DNA from: Motilimonas pumila | GTDB lineage: Bacteria > Pseudomonadota > Gammaproteobacteria > Enterobacterales > CBDFNC01 | Reading direction: 5' to 3' | Length of the DNA: 64,000 nt | Assembly (NCBI RefSeq): GCF_003596335.1 | Contig: NZ_QZCH01000002.1 | Location: 186,001-250,000 of the forward strand | Position numbers and translations under genes: made by a program | Shown: piece by piece, positions 1 to 9,039 of the stretch | Numbering within the stretch: the stretch's first letter is position 1 | Layout: the number at the start of each line of letters is the position of its first letter | The notes under the pieces: model-generated | What the model was told of the DNA's origin: nothing | Database searches by the model: none | Seen by the model: only the letters and a program-made list of their open reading frames with translations

Positions 1-517
1 AAGCATGGAAGTATCTGCGGTCTATTTTGTTTAAATAGACGATAAGTTTGCCCGGTTGATTCTTGATGCGCTGAGTGTAGACATTTGATTCACCAGAAAA
101 GCCGGTTAATTGAGTTTGCTCACCGGTATGAATGTTGAGTTTGTGCAGTATGAAAACTTCATTGCCTTGATCATCTTGCCGAAAGCCAAGGTGATTGTCG
201 TCCAGCCAAAGTTGGCTGCGAATATCACGAACACTGTTGAAGGTGAGTTGTTTGTCTTTGCCCTGAATTCGAACAAACAACTCAAGTTGGCCTGTTTCAC
301 TGCGTTTTAAGAAGCTGAGCGCTTGGCCTGAAGGGGACAGTTTAAAGTCGGCCAGTTGCGGTTTTTTAAAAAACAGGTCGACTTCAGGATGTTGCACCTG
401 ATAGCTGCTGTCTACTTCATCCATGGTAACTAAGGCAACTTCAGGAGATGGGGCCGGTTTAGACGTACTGTTACAGGCCGCCAAAAAAATTATGCTAAAT
501 AAAGGCCAATACTTCAA
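1..517 (-). CDS. S9-family peptidase-like lipoprotein, N-terminal part (3' end outside window)
   Basis: An open frame runs leftward from a TTG at 517 to the window edge, so only the first 172 codons are seen. AGGA lies upstream at a normal distance. The product begins with a short hydrophobic signal ending in a lipobox (L-A-A-C, Cys about residue 15), so it should be a lipoprotein. The following sequence (a D-F-K-L-S-P-S-G block, then repeated strands such as T-F-N-S-V-R-D-I-R and L-W-L-D-D-N-H-L-G-F) resembles the N-terminal beta-propeller of prolyl-oligopeptidase-type S9 peptidases. The catalytic domain lies beyond the window, so the activity is inferred. Confidence 0.6.
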   Translation of the reverse strand, partial: MKYWPLFSIIFLAACNSTSKPAPSPEVALVTMDEVDSSYQVQHPEVDLFFKKPQLADFKLSPSGQALSFLKRSETGQLELFVRIQGKDKQLTFNSVRDIRSQLWLDDNHLGFRQDDQGNEVFILHKLNIHTGEQTQLTGFSGESNVYTQRIKNQPGKLIVYLNKIDRRYFHA

Positions 518-678
518 AGTGATTCCTTTTTGGTTCTTGATGTTTTTTTTATATGAAGGTGTATGCTAACAAAAAGGGTTAAAAAATAATTTTTTTTTGA
601 TTCTATTTCAGCGTGAGATCCTTAATACTCTAACTATCACGGAGTGAAACCCCATTCGCTAGCCAAAGAGAACACGCT

Positions 679-1863
679 TTGCCAAGTCCAAACGCCACAG
701 TCGAAAAGATCCACAAACAATTTGAGCACTACCTAATAGGAAAAAACTATATCCTTGGCGATGCATTTTTAAATGATGGCCTAGAGCTTGAGCTGTTAGA
801 GAAAGAAGAAGCTGCCGAGCAACCAAAGACAGGGTGGACGCAGCGGGTATTGCTAGATGTTGAAAAGCAGCGAGTTGAAAAAGAGTTAGCTGCTAAAGCA
901 AAACGTCAGAAACAACAACAAGTGGTGGCGAACTACTTTAATCAGCGTTTGGTGAAAGACATTTTGTTACAACTTTCCGACTCTCAAGGTGTGTTAACGC
1001 ATTTATTGCGGTTACCTCAAAACACCGTGGATTTATTGTTAGCTTTGTCTTTGCCGTACCCTCGACTGTCGAGCCTTGCGACGTTGATAGAGCAGACCCC
1101 GGAAATTAAACGGCGGTTATTCTTTTTAGTCAGTAGCCACGATTTTATGAATTTGCTTGGTCGTAAGCCGCGTGTGGTAAAAGACACTCAGGCGGCTGTG
1201 GGCTTGTTGGGCGTCGAGCTACTTAAGCAAATGGTCCCGGCGATGATTTTTAAATACCGCATTCGCCTCTATAACAGCGTTTCTCCAGGGTTTGGTAAGA
1301 AACTCTGGCGTCATCTTTTAACCTCAGGTTTAAGCACCTCTTTTTTATTACAGCAATCTGGCTATAAACGGCCAGCGGAAGGTTTGATTCTAGCTGGGCT
1401 TAAGTTCTTAGGGCATATGGCTTGCTTGCAGCAGTTTCAACGCTCGTTTGATGAAACCATGGTGGAATGTTTAAACGAAGCTCGTCAAAAAGGGGATAAG
1501 CGTTTTCATGATTTGCTGTTTGACGTGGAAGCAGACGCTAAAATTTTAGAAAAACTACTGTCTGAGCAAGCCCTTGAGTTTAGCTTAGACCTTGCCAAAA
1601 CCGCCTTTTCTGAGCAAGCCCCGCAATTGGTTCAAGCAATCCGGGAAGAACTATCCGACACCCGGTTTGAGCAACGGGGCGTGTTGGGCAAAGCCCTTTA
1701 TAGTGGTATTCGCTTTTCAATGTTTGAGCAATTACGTGTGGCCAAATTATTACAGCAAGAAGACGTCAGCCCGTGGCGTCAATATTGCCACTTAGAAATG
1801 GCTGACTTTAAGTCGATGCATCAACAAGATATGTCACGAATAAACTACGCACAATTCAAATAA
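679..1863 (+). CDS. HDOD-domain protein
   Basis: A 394-residue cytoplasmic protein starting at a TTG with AAAGAG upstream; there is no ATG in the nearby frame. After a charged N-terminal helix (about residues 1-85) comes an all-helical region resembling the HDOD fold (about 90-300), with the pattern of a helix pair, L-L-G-V-E-L-L-K and a late G-L-K-F-L-G-H. HDOD proteins are HD-related signalling proteins that usually lack metal-dependent phosphohydrolase activity. No output domain is visible. It stands alone between a leftward lipoprotein gene and a LacI-type regulator. The family call is reasonably firm; the role is unknown. Confidence 0.65.
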   Translation: MPSPNATVEKIHKQFEHYLIGKNYILGDAFLNDGLELELLEKEEAAEQPKTGWTQRVLLDVEKQRVEKELAAKAKRQKQQQVVANYFNQRLVKDILLQLSDSQGVLTHLLRLPQNTVDLLLALSLPYPRLSSLATLIEQTPEIKRRLFFLVSSHDFMNLLGRKPRVVKDTQAAVGLLGVELLKQMVPAMIFKYRIRLYNSVSPGFGKKLWRHLLTSGLSTSFLLQQSGYKRPAEGLILAGLKFLGHMACLQQFQRSFDETMVECLNEARQKGDKRFHDLLFDVEADAKILEKLLSEQALEFSLDLAKTAFSEQAPQLVQAIREELSDTRFEQRGVLGKALYSGIRFSMFEQLRVAKLLQQEDVSPWRQYCHLEMADFKSMHQQDMSRINYAQFK

Positions 1864-1931
1864 TCCTGTTGTTTTTGGCTTTTATCTTAGCGCCTTAATG
1901 CTAGTATTAGTGCTCGCAAAGGAGAGCTAAG

Positions 1932-2954
1932 ATGAGCCAAGGAAAAAAACGCAAAGGGAGCGGCAGAGTCACGATTGCCGACGTTGCTAAACATGCCGGA
2001 GTGGGGTCGATGACCGTCTCGCGGGCGTTGCGTACTCCCGATAAAGTCTCCGATGTTTTGCGTGAAAAAGTGCTCAACTCAGTGGCAGAGCTGGGCTATA
2101 TTCCCAATTTCGCAGCGGGCGCTTTGGCGTCATCCAGCTCCAACATTATTGCTGTGATCATGCCATCGTTGGCCGACTTCTCCACCAACGAAATCACTAA
2201 AGCATTGCAACGAAAGCTTGAGCCGGCGGGTTACCAACTGCTTTTTACAGCATCGAATTTTGATGTGCAAGAAGAAGAAAGCTTAGTGAAAGCCTTGCTG
2301 CAACATGCGCCAGCAGCCATGTTATTGCCAGGCACACCGCACACAGGACAAACTCTAAAATACCTTAAAAGTAATCAGCTACCTGTGGTTGAGTTATCTG
2401 CGCTAACTCATACACCCATTCATATTAATGTGGGCGTGGATCATCATGCGTCGGCGTATCAACTTACCAAGTTCATGTATATGAAAGGCTATCGCAATAT
2501 TGCTTTTGTGGGGGCCCATACGGATTTTGGTCGGTTTGCCATGCGACTCGCAGGTTGGCAGAAAGCCATGCTCGACCATAATATGCCAAGCCATCGTATT
2601 TTACTGGATTTTGAAGATGCCAATATTACTGCCGGTGCCGACAGCTTGGCTGTGTTAAAGCAAAAGTGGCCAGAACTAGACGCGGTAATATGCAGCCACA
2701 GTGAATTGGCCGCAGGGTTAATTTTGCAAGCTGGTCAGACCGGTATTGACGTGCCCGGGCAATTAGCCATTGCTACTTTTGAAGATCCTAATTTATGTAC
2801 CGCGCTAAAGCCGAGCCTGACCACAGTGGAAATTCCCTACAAAGAAATTGGTGAGCGAGCTGCTGAGGCATTATTAGCTGCCCTCGCCGGTGACGAATAT
2901 AGCCCTATGGTGCAAGCGTTGGAATTTCGAATAAAAACACGCGCCAGCACCTGA
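1932..2954 (+). CDS. LacI-family transcriptional regulator (GntR-like)
   Basis: A 340-residue repressor of usual LacI length. The N-terminus carries the helix-turn-helix and hinge (V-T-I-A-D-V-A-K-H-A-G-V, then T-V-S-R-A-L-R, about residues 13-36). The rest (about 65-335) is a periplasmic-binding-protein-like effector domain. The sequence looks closest to the gluconate regulators GntR/IdnR, but no gluconate or other sugar genes lie nearby, so its ligand cannot be inferred from context. GGAGAG sits 7-8 bases before the ATG. It is followed after 94 bases by an unrelated coiled-coil membrane protein and is probably monocistronic. Confidence 0.8.
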   Translation: MSQGKKRKGSGRVTIADVAKHAGVGSMTVSRALRTPDKVSDVLREKVLNSVAELGYIPNFAAGALASSSSNIIAVIMPSLADFSTNEITKALQRKLEPAGYQLLFTASNFDVQEEESLVKALLQHAPAAMLLPGTPHTGQTLKYLKSNQLPVVELSALTHTPIHINVGVDHHASAYQLTKFMYMKGYRNIAFVGAHTDFGRFAMRLAGWQKAMLDHNMPSHRILLDFEDANITAGADSLAVLKQKWPELDAVICSHSELAAGLILQAGQTGIDVPGQLAIATFEDPNLCTALKPSLTTVEIPYKEIGERAAEALLAALAGDEYSPMVQALEFRIKTRAST

Positions 2955-3048
2955 TGAGATCACAGTTCTAAAAATTATGCTTTAACGATCCCTAAATCAA
3001 GCCGATGGCTTACTATGTATATTAAGACTATCTCCTGAGGGTTCGTTT

Positions 3049-3921
3049 ATGAGTTCATCTGCAGCGTCATCCGCGGTATCAAGCACCGTTGCTTGGTCGG
3101 TGGCGGCTATTGCTATTATTTTGGCCGCTTGGTCCGGTTACGCTTACGTTAACGTCAGCAGCCAAGTCAAACACAGTCAGCAACAAGTGAAACAAGCCAA
3201 CATCTACCAACGTCAAGCAAGTGATCAGCTCAGCGAGTTAAAGCAGCAGCGTAATACTGCCGTGAAGCAACTCGAAGGGTTACAAGCTCACCTCGACGTC
3301 GGACAATCTGCTCAGCAGCAAAGTGAGCAAAAGGCGCAGCAGTTACAGCAAGCGTTAACGGCCAGTGAACAAGCATTAGTACAAGCCAAACAAAGCATCA
3401 CTGAATTAAACGAGCAGATTAACCTGGCGCAAGCATCGCCGGCAGCAGCCGATCAACAGCAACAGTTGGACATTTTAAGTAAAGAGAACGAAGCCTTAAA
3501 GCAGCAGCTTGATGAAGCGCAGCAAGCGCTAGAGGTGGCCAAGTTGACCTTGGCTAATCAACAAGGTGAAGGTTTCGTGATTGAAACGGCGGATCCTGCA
3601 ACTGATGCGAGCAGTCCGGCGCCCATAGCGCTCGAAAATGAGGCGAATAATGAGGAAGCCACTGCGGCCTCAAGTGGTGATACAGAAAGTACGCCTCCAC
3701 CCATACTTACCACTGTAGCGCCAAGTATCGAGGCACAAGCAGACACGAGCGATGACAGTGAAACGGTCACTGCAAGCCCTGTAGCGATTGAGGCTGCTAG
3801 CCCTACTCCTGAAGTAGAAGGTGCGCAGTCGAGCGCTGATACTGTAACGACAGATAACAGCCCTAATACGATCTCTGAACCAACGCCAGCAGCGGCGCCG
3901 TCAGAGCCTGCAACACCCTAG
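3049..3921 (+). CDS. Single-pass membrane coiled-coil protein with low-complexity tail
   Basis: A 290-residue protein I do not recognise. A Ser/Ala-rich start is followed by one hydrophobic segment (about residues 11-34). Next is a long Gln-rich heptad-like coiled coil (about 38-168), and then an acidic Ala/Pro/Thr/Ser-rich tail (about 175-290). The layout suggests an inner-membrane anchored protein with its coiled coil on one side of the membrane, but topology cannot be fixed from sequence alone. GAGGG precedes the ATG. Its transcript meets the convergent ntrC at a shared hairpin. Low complexity makes homology-based naming unreliable. Confidence 0.6.
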   Translation: MSSSAASSAVSSTVAWSVAAIAIILAAWSGYAYVNVSSQVKHSQQQVKQANIYQRQASDQLSELKQQRNTAVKQLEGLQAHLDVGQSAQQQSEQKAQQLQQALTASEQALVQAKQSITELNEQINLAQASPAAADQQQQLDILSKENEALKQQLDEAQQALEVAKLTLANQQGEGFVIETADPATDASSPAPIALENEANNEEATAASSGDTESTPPPILTTVAPSIEAQADTSDDSETVTASPVAIEAASPTPEVEGAQSSADTVTTDNSPNTISEPTPAAAPSEPATP

Positions 3922-3941
3922 AGAATGAGCAATGAACGACG

Positions 3942-3969
3942 AAGAGCTGGCGGTTATGCCAGCTCTTTT
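3942..3969 (+). terminator. Hairpin terminator overlapping the ntrC stop codon
   Basis: Perfect 10-bp inverted arms (AAGAGCTGGC at 3942-3951 and its complement at 3958-3967) enclose a 6-base loop and run into T residues in the rightward direction. The right arm lies inside the last codons of ntrC, and the ntrC stop (3954-3956) is in the loop. Confidence 0.7.
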
Positions 3970-5360
3970 AGTTTACGGGTAAGGGTATTACGCCCCCAGC
4001 CAAGCAATCGCGCTGCTTCTTGCTTATGGCCATGGGTATAAGTGAGTGCCGCGTCTAATAAAATGCGTTCAAATTCAGGTACGGCCTGATTCAATATTTC
4101 TGCTTTACCTTGGTGCAATTCTTGCTCTGCCCAGCGTTTGAGCAAGGTTTGCCAAGATTCTATCGATTCACCACTTGCACTGTGATCGGCGGCCGGTAAC
4201 TGTGTTAATTCAGGCGGCAAATCAGACAGTAAGACTTCTTGGCCGCTTGCCATAACGGTTAACCAGCGGCACACATTTTCAAGTTGCCTCACGTTACCAG
4301 GCCAGCTTAGGTCAGAGAGGTAATCTTGCACGTCTGGGTGCAAGCTTTTGACTTCAACGCTGAGTTCTTTGGCTGCGCTCGCAAGAAAGTGTTGTGCCAG
4401 TTTAACGATATCTTCTCGGCGTTCGTGTAATGCAGGGATGTGAATGCGAATAACGTTGAGGCGGTGAAATAAGTCTTCCCTGAAATCACCCTCTGCCACC
4501 TTTTGCTCCAAATCTTGGTGAGTAGCTGCGATAATTCTAACGTCTACTTTCACAGCCGAGTGGCCACCCACACGGTAAAATTGGCCGTCTGCTAACACTC
4601 GCAGTAACCGAGTTTGAATGTCCAGCGGCATGTCACCTATCTCGTCCAGAAATAAGGTGCCGCCGTTGGCTTGCTCAAAGCGGCCTTGGCGTACCGAGTT
4701 AGCCCCTGTAAAGGCGCCTTTTTCATGGCCAAACAACTCCGACTCAATTAAATCTTTCGGGATTGCGGCCATGTTTAAAGCGATAAATGGGTTTTGTTTA
4801 CGTGGGCTGTGTTTATGCAATGCATGGGCAACCAACTCTTTGCCTGTGCCAGATTGGCCATTAATTAACACGCTGATACTGGAACGAGACAGGCGGCCAA
4901 TGGCACGAAAGACTTCTTGCATCGCGGGCGCTTCGCCAATGATCTCTGGTGCGGGAGAGGTGGGCTCAGCGGCACGTTTTTGGGTGCTGTTTTCCCTGGC
5001 ATGCGCCAAGGCGCGTTCAACTAATGCAACAGCTTCATCGATATCAAAAGGCTTAGGTAAGTACTCAAAGGCCCCTGCTTGGTAAGCATTTACTGCGCTG
5101 TCTAAATCTGAGTGAGCCGTCATAATGATCACCGGCAAGTCGGGGTATTCTTGTTGAATACGGCCTAACAAGTCTATGCCGTCAATGCCTGGCATACGGA
5201 TATCGGAAATGATAACTTCGGGTTGCTCTATGCTTAATTGCTGCCACAGCAAATCGCCGTCGGCAAAGCTTTGCGCGCTAATGCCGGCAGGGGCAAGCGC
5301 TTTTTCTAATACCCATCGGATTGAGCTGTCGTCATCGACGATCCAGACGTTCTCTGTCAT
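3954..5360 (-). CDS. ntrC: Nitrogen regulation response regulator NtrC (sigma-54 activator)
   Basis: A 468-residue NtrC (GlnG), standard length. An N-terminal receiver domain carries the acidic pocket (D-D-D near residue 10) and the phosphoacceptor Asp53 in S-D-I-R-M-P. The central AAA+ domain has a Walker A (G-Q-S-G-T-G-K-E) and the sigma-54 contact loop GAFTGA. A Fis-type helix-turn-helix ends the protein (A-A-R-L-L-G-W-G-R-N-T-L-T-R-K-L). It should be phosphorylated by NtrB and activate glnA and other nitrogen-starvation genes. The ATG has a strong AAGGA site and starts 5 bases after the ntrB stop, so the two are co-transcribed. Confidence 0.97.
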   Translation of the reverse strand: MTENVWIVDDDSSIRWVLEKALAPAGISAQSFADGDLLWQQLSIEQPEVIISDIRMPGIDGIDLLGRIQQEYPDLPVIIMTAHSDLDSAVNAYQAGAFEYLPKPFDIDEAVALVERALAHARENSTQKRAAEPTSPAPEIIGEAPAMQEVFRAIGRLSRSSISVLINGQSGTGKELVAHALHKHSPRKQNPFIALNMAAIPKDLIESELFGHEKGAFTGANSVRQGRFEQANGGTLFLDEIGDMPLDIQTRLLRVLADGQFYRVGGHSAVKVDVRIIAATHQDLEQKVAEGDFREDLFHRLNVIRIHIPALHERREDIVKLAQHFLASAAKELSVEVKSLHPDVQDYLSDLSWPGNVRQLENVCRWLTVMASGQEVLLSDLPPELTQLPAADHSASGESIESWQTLLKRWAEQELHQGKAEILNQAVPEFERILLDAALTYTHGHKQEAARLLGWGRNTLTRKLKELA

Positions 5361-5365
5361 GTGTG

Positions 5366-6418
5366 TTATTTCCTTAAGGGTAATTGAATGACGAATTCGG
5401 TATGGCCGGGCCAGCTATTGCACTCGATTTTACCTTTGTGCTGGTTAACGAGGTTTTGAGCAATCGATAAGCCTAGGCCGGTGCCACCATCACGCCCGGT
5501 GACCATAGGGTAGAAAAGCGTGTCTTTTAATTCCGCGGGAATGCCTGGGCCATTATCTAAAATACTGATCTCAGCCGCTAAGCGATACCTTTGACCATGA
5601 ATCGTTACCTGATGCGCGGTGCGGGTTTTCAGCGTGATCTCACCACCACTTGGCAGCGCTTGTACGGCATTTTGCACTATGTTGAGAAACGCTTGTTGCA
5701 TCTGATCTTGCTGCATTTCAAAGTCGGGAATACTGGGGTCATAATCAATTTTTAGGCTGATGTTATCGCTTTTCGACAAATTGACCAGTTGCCTGACCTT
5801 TTCCAGTACGCTGTGAACATTATGAATTTCTTGCTGACCGGGTTTTTGTGGGCCTAATAAGCGGTCGACAAGGTTACGCAGCCTGTCAGCTTGCTCAATG
5901 ATAATGCCTGTGAATTCTTGTAAGTCTTTAGAGGGTAATTGTTTTTCGAGCAACTGCGCGGCTCCCCTAAGACCACCCAATGGGTTTTTGATTTCGTGGG
6001 CTAAGCCTCGAACTAATTCTTTCGCTGCTTGTTGCTGCGTATGCTGGTAAATTTCTTGGCTGATGCGTTTTTGATGGGCTACTTGGCGCATTTCAATCAA
6101 GGCGTAAACTTGTTCGTCTTGATAAAACGGGCTAGCCGTAAACTCCACCGTGGTGGCTTGACTATCAATCACCAGCGTGACTTCACTATCGGTGAAACTG
6201 TTGCCCGATTTTAAGGTGTTGCGAATATGGCGAAAGTCTAAACTTGTGTGCTCAAGAAGTTGGTCAAAGTGATAGCCTTGCAGTCGTTTACTGCTTTGCG
6301 CTAGCAATTGTTCGGCTGCAGGATTGCTGTAAGAAATCTTCATGGCTTGGTCGAGCATAAAGACGGCTGAAACCAAGTTATCTAAAATTGCACAGCACGT
6401 TTTTGGATCCGTCTGCAA
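5366..6418 (-). CDS. ntrB: Nitrogen regulation sensor histidine kinase/phosphatase NtrB
   Basis: A 350-residue NtrB (GlnL). A PAS domain occupies the first ~110 residues. The HisKA helix contains the phosphorylated His in G-L-A-H-E-I-K-N-P-L-G-G-L-R. A HATPase domain follows, with an N box (N-I-V-Q-N-A-V-Q-A), D-N-G-P-G-I and a late G-T-G-L-G-L-S. No membrane segment is present, as expected for a cytoplasmic kinase controlled by the PII protein. It starts at a TTG with GAGGG 8-9 bases upstream. It lies immediately before ntrC. A palindromic NtrC site just upstream suggests autoregulation of the pair. Confidence 0.96.
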   Translation of the reverse strand: MQTDPKTCCAILDNLVSAVFMLDQAMKISYSNPAAEQLLAQSSKRLQGYHFDQLLEHTSLDFRHIRNTLKSGNSFTDSEVTLVIDSQATTVEFTASPFYQDEQVYALIEMRQVAHQKRISQEIYQHTQQQAAKELVRGLAHEIKNPLGGLRGAAQLLEKQLPSKDLQEFTGIIIEQADRLRNLVDRLLGPQKPGQQEIHNVHSVLEKVRQLVNLSKSDNISLKIDYDPSIPDFEMQQDQMQQAFLNIVQNAVQALPSGGEITLKTRTAHQVTIHGQRYRLAAEISILDNGPGIPAELKDTLFYPMVTGRDGGTGLGLSIAQNLVNQHKGKIECNSWPGHTEFVIQLPLRK

Positions 6419-6436
6419 AGGTACGCCCTCATCCTG

Positions 6437-6453
6437 CGCACCATTTTGGTGCG
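6437..6453 (-). promoter_or_regulatory. NtrC-binding site upstream of ntrB
   Basis: CGCACC-N5-GGTGCG forms a perfect 6+6 palindrome and matches the known NtrC consensus TGCACC-N5-GGTGCA at 10 of 12 arm bases. It lies about 20 bp before the ntrB start, which suits repression or autoregulation, as known for enterobacterial glnL. Confidence 0.75.
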
Positions 6454-6510
6454 GTGTAAGTTAAGTGTAACTTGCATGCACCAAATTAGCTTAAAAAAGC
6501 CGGTTTTTTG

Positions 6511-7035
6511 TTATCTCAAACCCGCTCTGTGAAGGTGCACAGTTATAGAGGATGTAGATGCAATTATCTTGCCGCCTTTATCAATTAATTGCACTTGTAG
6601 CGTGTGGGTGCCACGGTCGATATTTGTCGCTTTGAGAGAGGTGCTTTTTATCTTACCGCCCAATGGCTTACCATCAATCAGCAGTTGCAGCGAATGATCG
6701 CCGTCAAACTCAGGCGTAACCTCAACATTAACAAAAATATTGCCAGAGTTGTCGCGAATGGTGCCATCATTTTCTGGGCTAATAATACGCGCTTGGTAGT
6801 TAACGGTTTTTTCTTTGGCTGCAGCTTGTTCGGCTTTAGCTGCTGGGGTTTGATTGCTCGCTTTCATCGGCACTTTATGGCTGGGCGAGATTTTAATATG
6901 GACTTTTTTTGCGCCTGCTACGGCTTTGTCTGAATAATGGACAACGCCATTATCATCAACCCAGCGATAGACTTTATCTTGGCTTGCAAAGCCGTGCCAA
7001 CTGACTAATAACAAAGACAAGATGATGTATTTCAT
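6511..7035 (-). CDS. Exported DUF4124-domain protein
   Basis: A 174-residue protein with a signal peptide (residues 1-17, ending F-A-S). The DUF4124 domain follows, with the typical Y-R-W-V-D-D-N-G-V-V-H-Y-S-D motif at about 23-36. The C-terminal half (about 85-170) looks like a beta-sandwich (F-V-N-V-E-V-T-P, then L-L-I-D-G-K-P-L-G). The family function is unknown; members are commonly periplasmic or envelope associated. It lies between glnA and ntrB on the same strand. A terminator behind glnA and an NtrC site before ntrB suggest it is partly independent of both. Confidence 0.8.
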   Translation of the reverse strand: MKYIILSLLLVSWHGFASQDKVYRWVDDNGVVHYSDKAVAGAKKVHIKISPSHKVPMKASNQTPAAKAEQAAAKEKTVNYQARIISPENDGTIRDNSGNIFVNVEVTPEFDGDHSLQLLIDGKPLGGKIKSTSLKATNIDRGTHTLQVQLIDKGGKIIASTSSITVHLHRAGLR

Positions 7036-7123
7036 TGTGACATTCCTAGTTAATACTGAGACAGTTTGTATGAACTCAGAAAAGAAGGCAAGTCGCGAGA
7101 GTAGGTTGCGTGCGTTGCCACAA

Positions 7124-7149
7124 AAAAACCCGCTAAAAAGCGGGTTTTT
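7124..7149 (-). terminator. Rho-independent terminator after glnA
   Basis: Ten-base arms AAAAACCCGC (7124-7133) and GCGGGTTTTT (7140-7149) with a 6-base loop. The A/T tracts on both sides let it work in either direction. It lies 24 bases past the glnA stop. Confidence 0.85.
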
Positions 7150-7172
7150 AAATAGGCTTTTTTTACTGGCTC

Positions 7173-8582
7173 TTATACAGAGTAGTAAAGTTGGTACTCA
7201 AGTGGGTGAGTAGCCATGTTTACAGCTTCAACGTCTTGAGACTTAAGCTCGATGTAAGAATCGATGAAGTCATCAGAGAATACGCCGCCAGAAGTTAGGA
7301 ACTCACGGTCCGCGTCTAGACACTCTAGCGCTTCTTTTAGAGAGTAAGCAACTTGTGGGATTGCTGCAGCTTCTTCAGCTGGAAGATCGTATAGATCTTT
7401 ATCCATTGCATCGCCAGGGTGGATCTTGTTTTTGATACCGTCAAGGCCAGCCATTAGCATTGCAGAGAATGCTAGGTATGGGTTAGCTGTTGGATCCGCG
7501 AAACGCACTTCGATACGACGTGCTTTTGGCGATGGTACTACTGGGATACGGATAGATGCACTACGGTTACGCGCAGAGTAAGCTAGCATTACAGGTGCTT
7601 CGAAACCAGGTACAAGACGCTTGTACGAGTTAGTTGAAGCGTTAGCGAATGCGTTGATTGCTTTAGCGTGCTTGATGATACCGCCGATGTAGTAAAGTGC
7701 AGTCTCAGACATGCCACCGTATACGTCACCAGAGAAAAGGTTCACGCCGTCTTTAGCAAGAGATTGGTGAACGTGCATGCCGCTACCGTTATCGCCAACA
7801 AGAGGTTTAGGCATGAAAGTCGCTGTTTTACCGTATGCGTGAGCAACGTTATGAACAACGTACTTGTAGATTTGGATTTCATCAGCTTTGCTAACTAGCG
7901 TGTTGAAACGACAAGCGATTTCGTTTTGACCCGCAGTAGCTACTTCGTGGTGATGAGCTTCAACAACTAGGCCCATGTCTTCCATTACTAGACACATAGC
8001 GCTACGGATGTCTTGTGAAGAGTCAACAGGTGCTACTGGGAAGTAACCGCCTTTAACGCCTGGACGGTGACCAGTGTTACCGTCTTCGTACTCTTTACCA
8101 GTGTTCCAACAAGCTTCTTTGTCGTCAACGCTGTAGTAAGAGTTACCCATTTCGTTGCCGTAACGTACGTCATCGAATAAGAAGAATTCTGGCTCAGGAC
8201 CGATTAGTACTGTATCTGCGATGCCAGTAGCACGCATGTAATCTTCAGCGCGTTTAGCAACAGAACGTGGGTCACGGTCGTAACCTTGCATTGTGTCAGG
8301 TTCTAGGATGTCACAACGGATGTTCAGCGTTGTTTCATCTGTGAATGGGTCAAGTACTGCAGTTGCAGGATCTGGCATCATTACCATGTCAGATTTGTCG
8401 ATGCCTTTCCAACCAGATATTGAAGAGCCGTCGAACATTTTACCTTCACTGAAGAAATCTTCATCAACTTGGTGATGTGGGATAGAGATGTGTTGCTCTT
8501 TACCCTTAGTATCAGTGAAACGTAAGTCTACGAATTTAACTTCCTGCTCTTTGATTAGAGCTAAAACGCTTTCTGCGGACAT
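7173..8582 (-). CDS. glnA: Glutamine synthetase type I
   Basis: A 469-residue glutamine synthetase, the same length as E. coli GlnA when started at the ATG at 8582; the frame is open further upstream, but GGAGGT sits correctly before this ATG. It makes glutamine from glutamate, ammonia and ATP in the cytoplasm. Visible motifs are the beta-grasp N-terminus with M-F-D-G-S-S-I, the ATP/metal region G-S-G-M-H-V-H-Q-S, and N-R-S-A-S-I-R-I-P. The adenylylation site Tyr occurs in L-Y-D-L-P-A-E-E. Upstream sigma-54 and NtrC sites show nitrogen control. Confidence 0.98.
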   Translation of the reverse strand: MSAESVLALIKEQEVKFVDLRFTDTKGKEQHISIPHHQVDEDFFSEGKMFDGSSISGWKGIDKSDMVMMPDPATAVLDPFTDETTLNIRCDILEPDTMQGYDRDPRSVAKRAEDYMRATGIADTVLIGPEPEFFLFDDVRYGNEMGNSYYSVDDKEACWNTGKEYEDGNTGHRPGVKGGYFPVAPVDSSQDIRSAMCLVMEDMGLVVEAHHHEVATAGQNEIACRFNTLVSKADEIQIYKYVVHNVAHAYGKTATFMPKPLVGDNGSGMHVHQSLAKDGVNLFSGDVYGGMSETALYYIGGIIKHAKAINAFANASTNSYKRLVPGFEAPVMLAYSARNRSASIRIPVVPSPKARRIEVRFADPTANPYLAFSAMLMAGLDGIKNKIHPGDAMDKDLYDLPAEEAAAIPQVAYSLKEALECLDADREFLTSGGVFSDDFIDSYIELKSQDVEAVNMATHPLEYQLYYSV

Positions 8583-8662
8583 GCTTTTATAACCTCCGGT
8601 GTCATCAAACAATTTGATGGCTGATTTAAATAAACAATCTTAAATGTTGCTGGTACAGCTGT

Positions 8663-8679
8663 ATGCTAAAACCATGCCA
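8663..8679 (-). promoter_or_regulatory. Sigma-54 promoter of glnA
   Basis: Read leftward: TGGCAT-N7-GC, with the invariant GG (-24) and GC (-12) separated by exactly 10 bases as required by sigma-54. It lies about 80 bp upstream of the glnA start and downstream of two NtrC boxes. Confidence 0.8.
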
Positions 8680-8741
8680 GATTGTTAACCCTTGAAAAAT
8701 AAGGCCTGGCAGTAAATTACCGCCGAGCTAACTCGATCCTT

Positions 8742-8758
8742 TGCACTTATTTGGTGCG
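8742..8758 (-). promoter_or_regulatory. NtrC-binding site 1 of the glnA enhancer
   Basis: TGCACT-N5-GGTGCG matches the NtrC palindrome TGCACC-N5-GGTGCA at 10 of 12 arm bases. It is centred about 80 bp upstream of the sigma-54 promoter. Confidence 0.75.
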
Positions 8759-8775
8759 TCCATGGATCTTTCTGG

Positions 8776-8792
8776 TGCAACACCTTGGTGCA
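8776..8792 (-). promoter_or_regulatory. NtrC-binding site 2 of the glnA enhancer
   Basis: TGCAAC-N5-GGTGCA matches the NtrC consensus at 11 of 12 arm bases. Its centre is 34 bp from site 1, close to three helical turns, so two NtrC dimers can bind the same face. Confidence 0.8.
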
Positions 8793-9039
8793 CAGCAGAG
8801 TAAGTTGCGCGTTATTAATAGCAGACAGGGGCGTTTTCGGCAATTGCATTCAATGACCCGTGATAGTTTTTTATGAAAAAATCATTTCTTTGTGTTTATT
8901 CGCTATTCTATAGGCTGAGAAAAGCGGCAATTTTAGGCAGCTGATGAAATGTGATCGCATTAAAACTATTTTATTTCATCATTGATCTATACAATACGCC
9001 CAATTTTTACCCAAACACGAAATTTGAGGCATCCAAGCT

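Larger units (their letters stand above)
8583..9039. other. Divergent glnA/typA regulatory region
   Basis: These 457 bases hold no gene that I can support. The left half contains the glnA sigma-54 promoter and two NtrC sites (listed separately). The right half is AT-rich and leads to typA, with a plausible promoter around 8983-9000 (TTGATC-like and TACAAT-like elements, too close together to be sure) and a GAGG ribosome-binding site at 9026-9029. Confidence 0.6.

Noticed and set aside
4618-5085. 155-residue rightward frame opposite ntrC
   Set aside because: Antisense to the NtrC AAA+ domain; no ribosome-binding site or domain.
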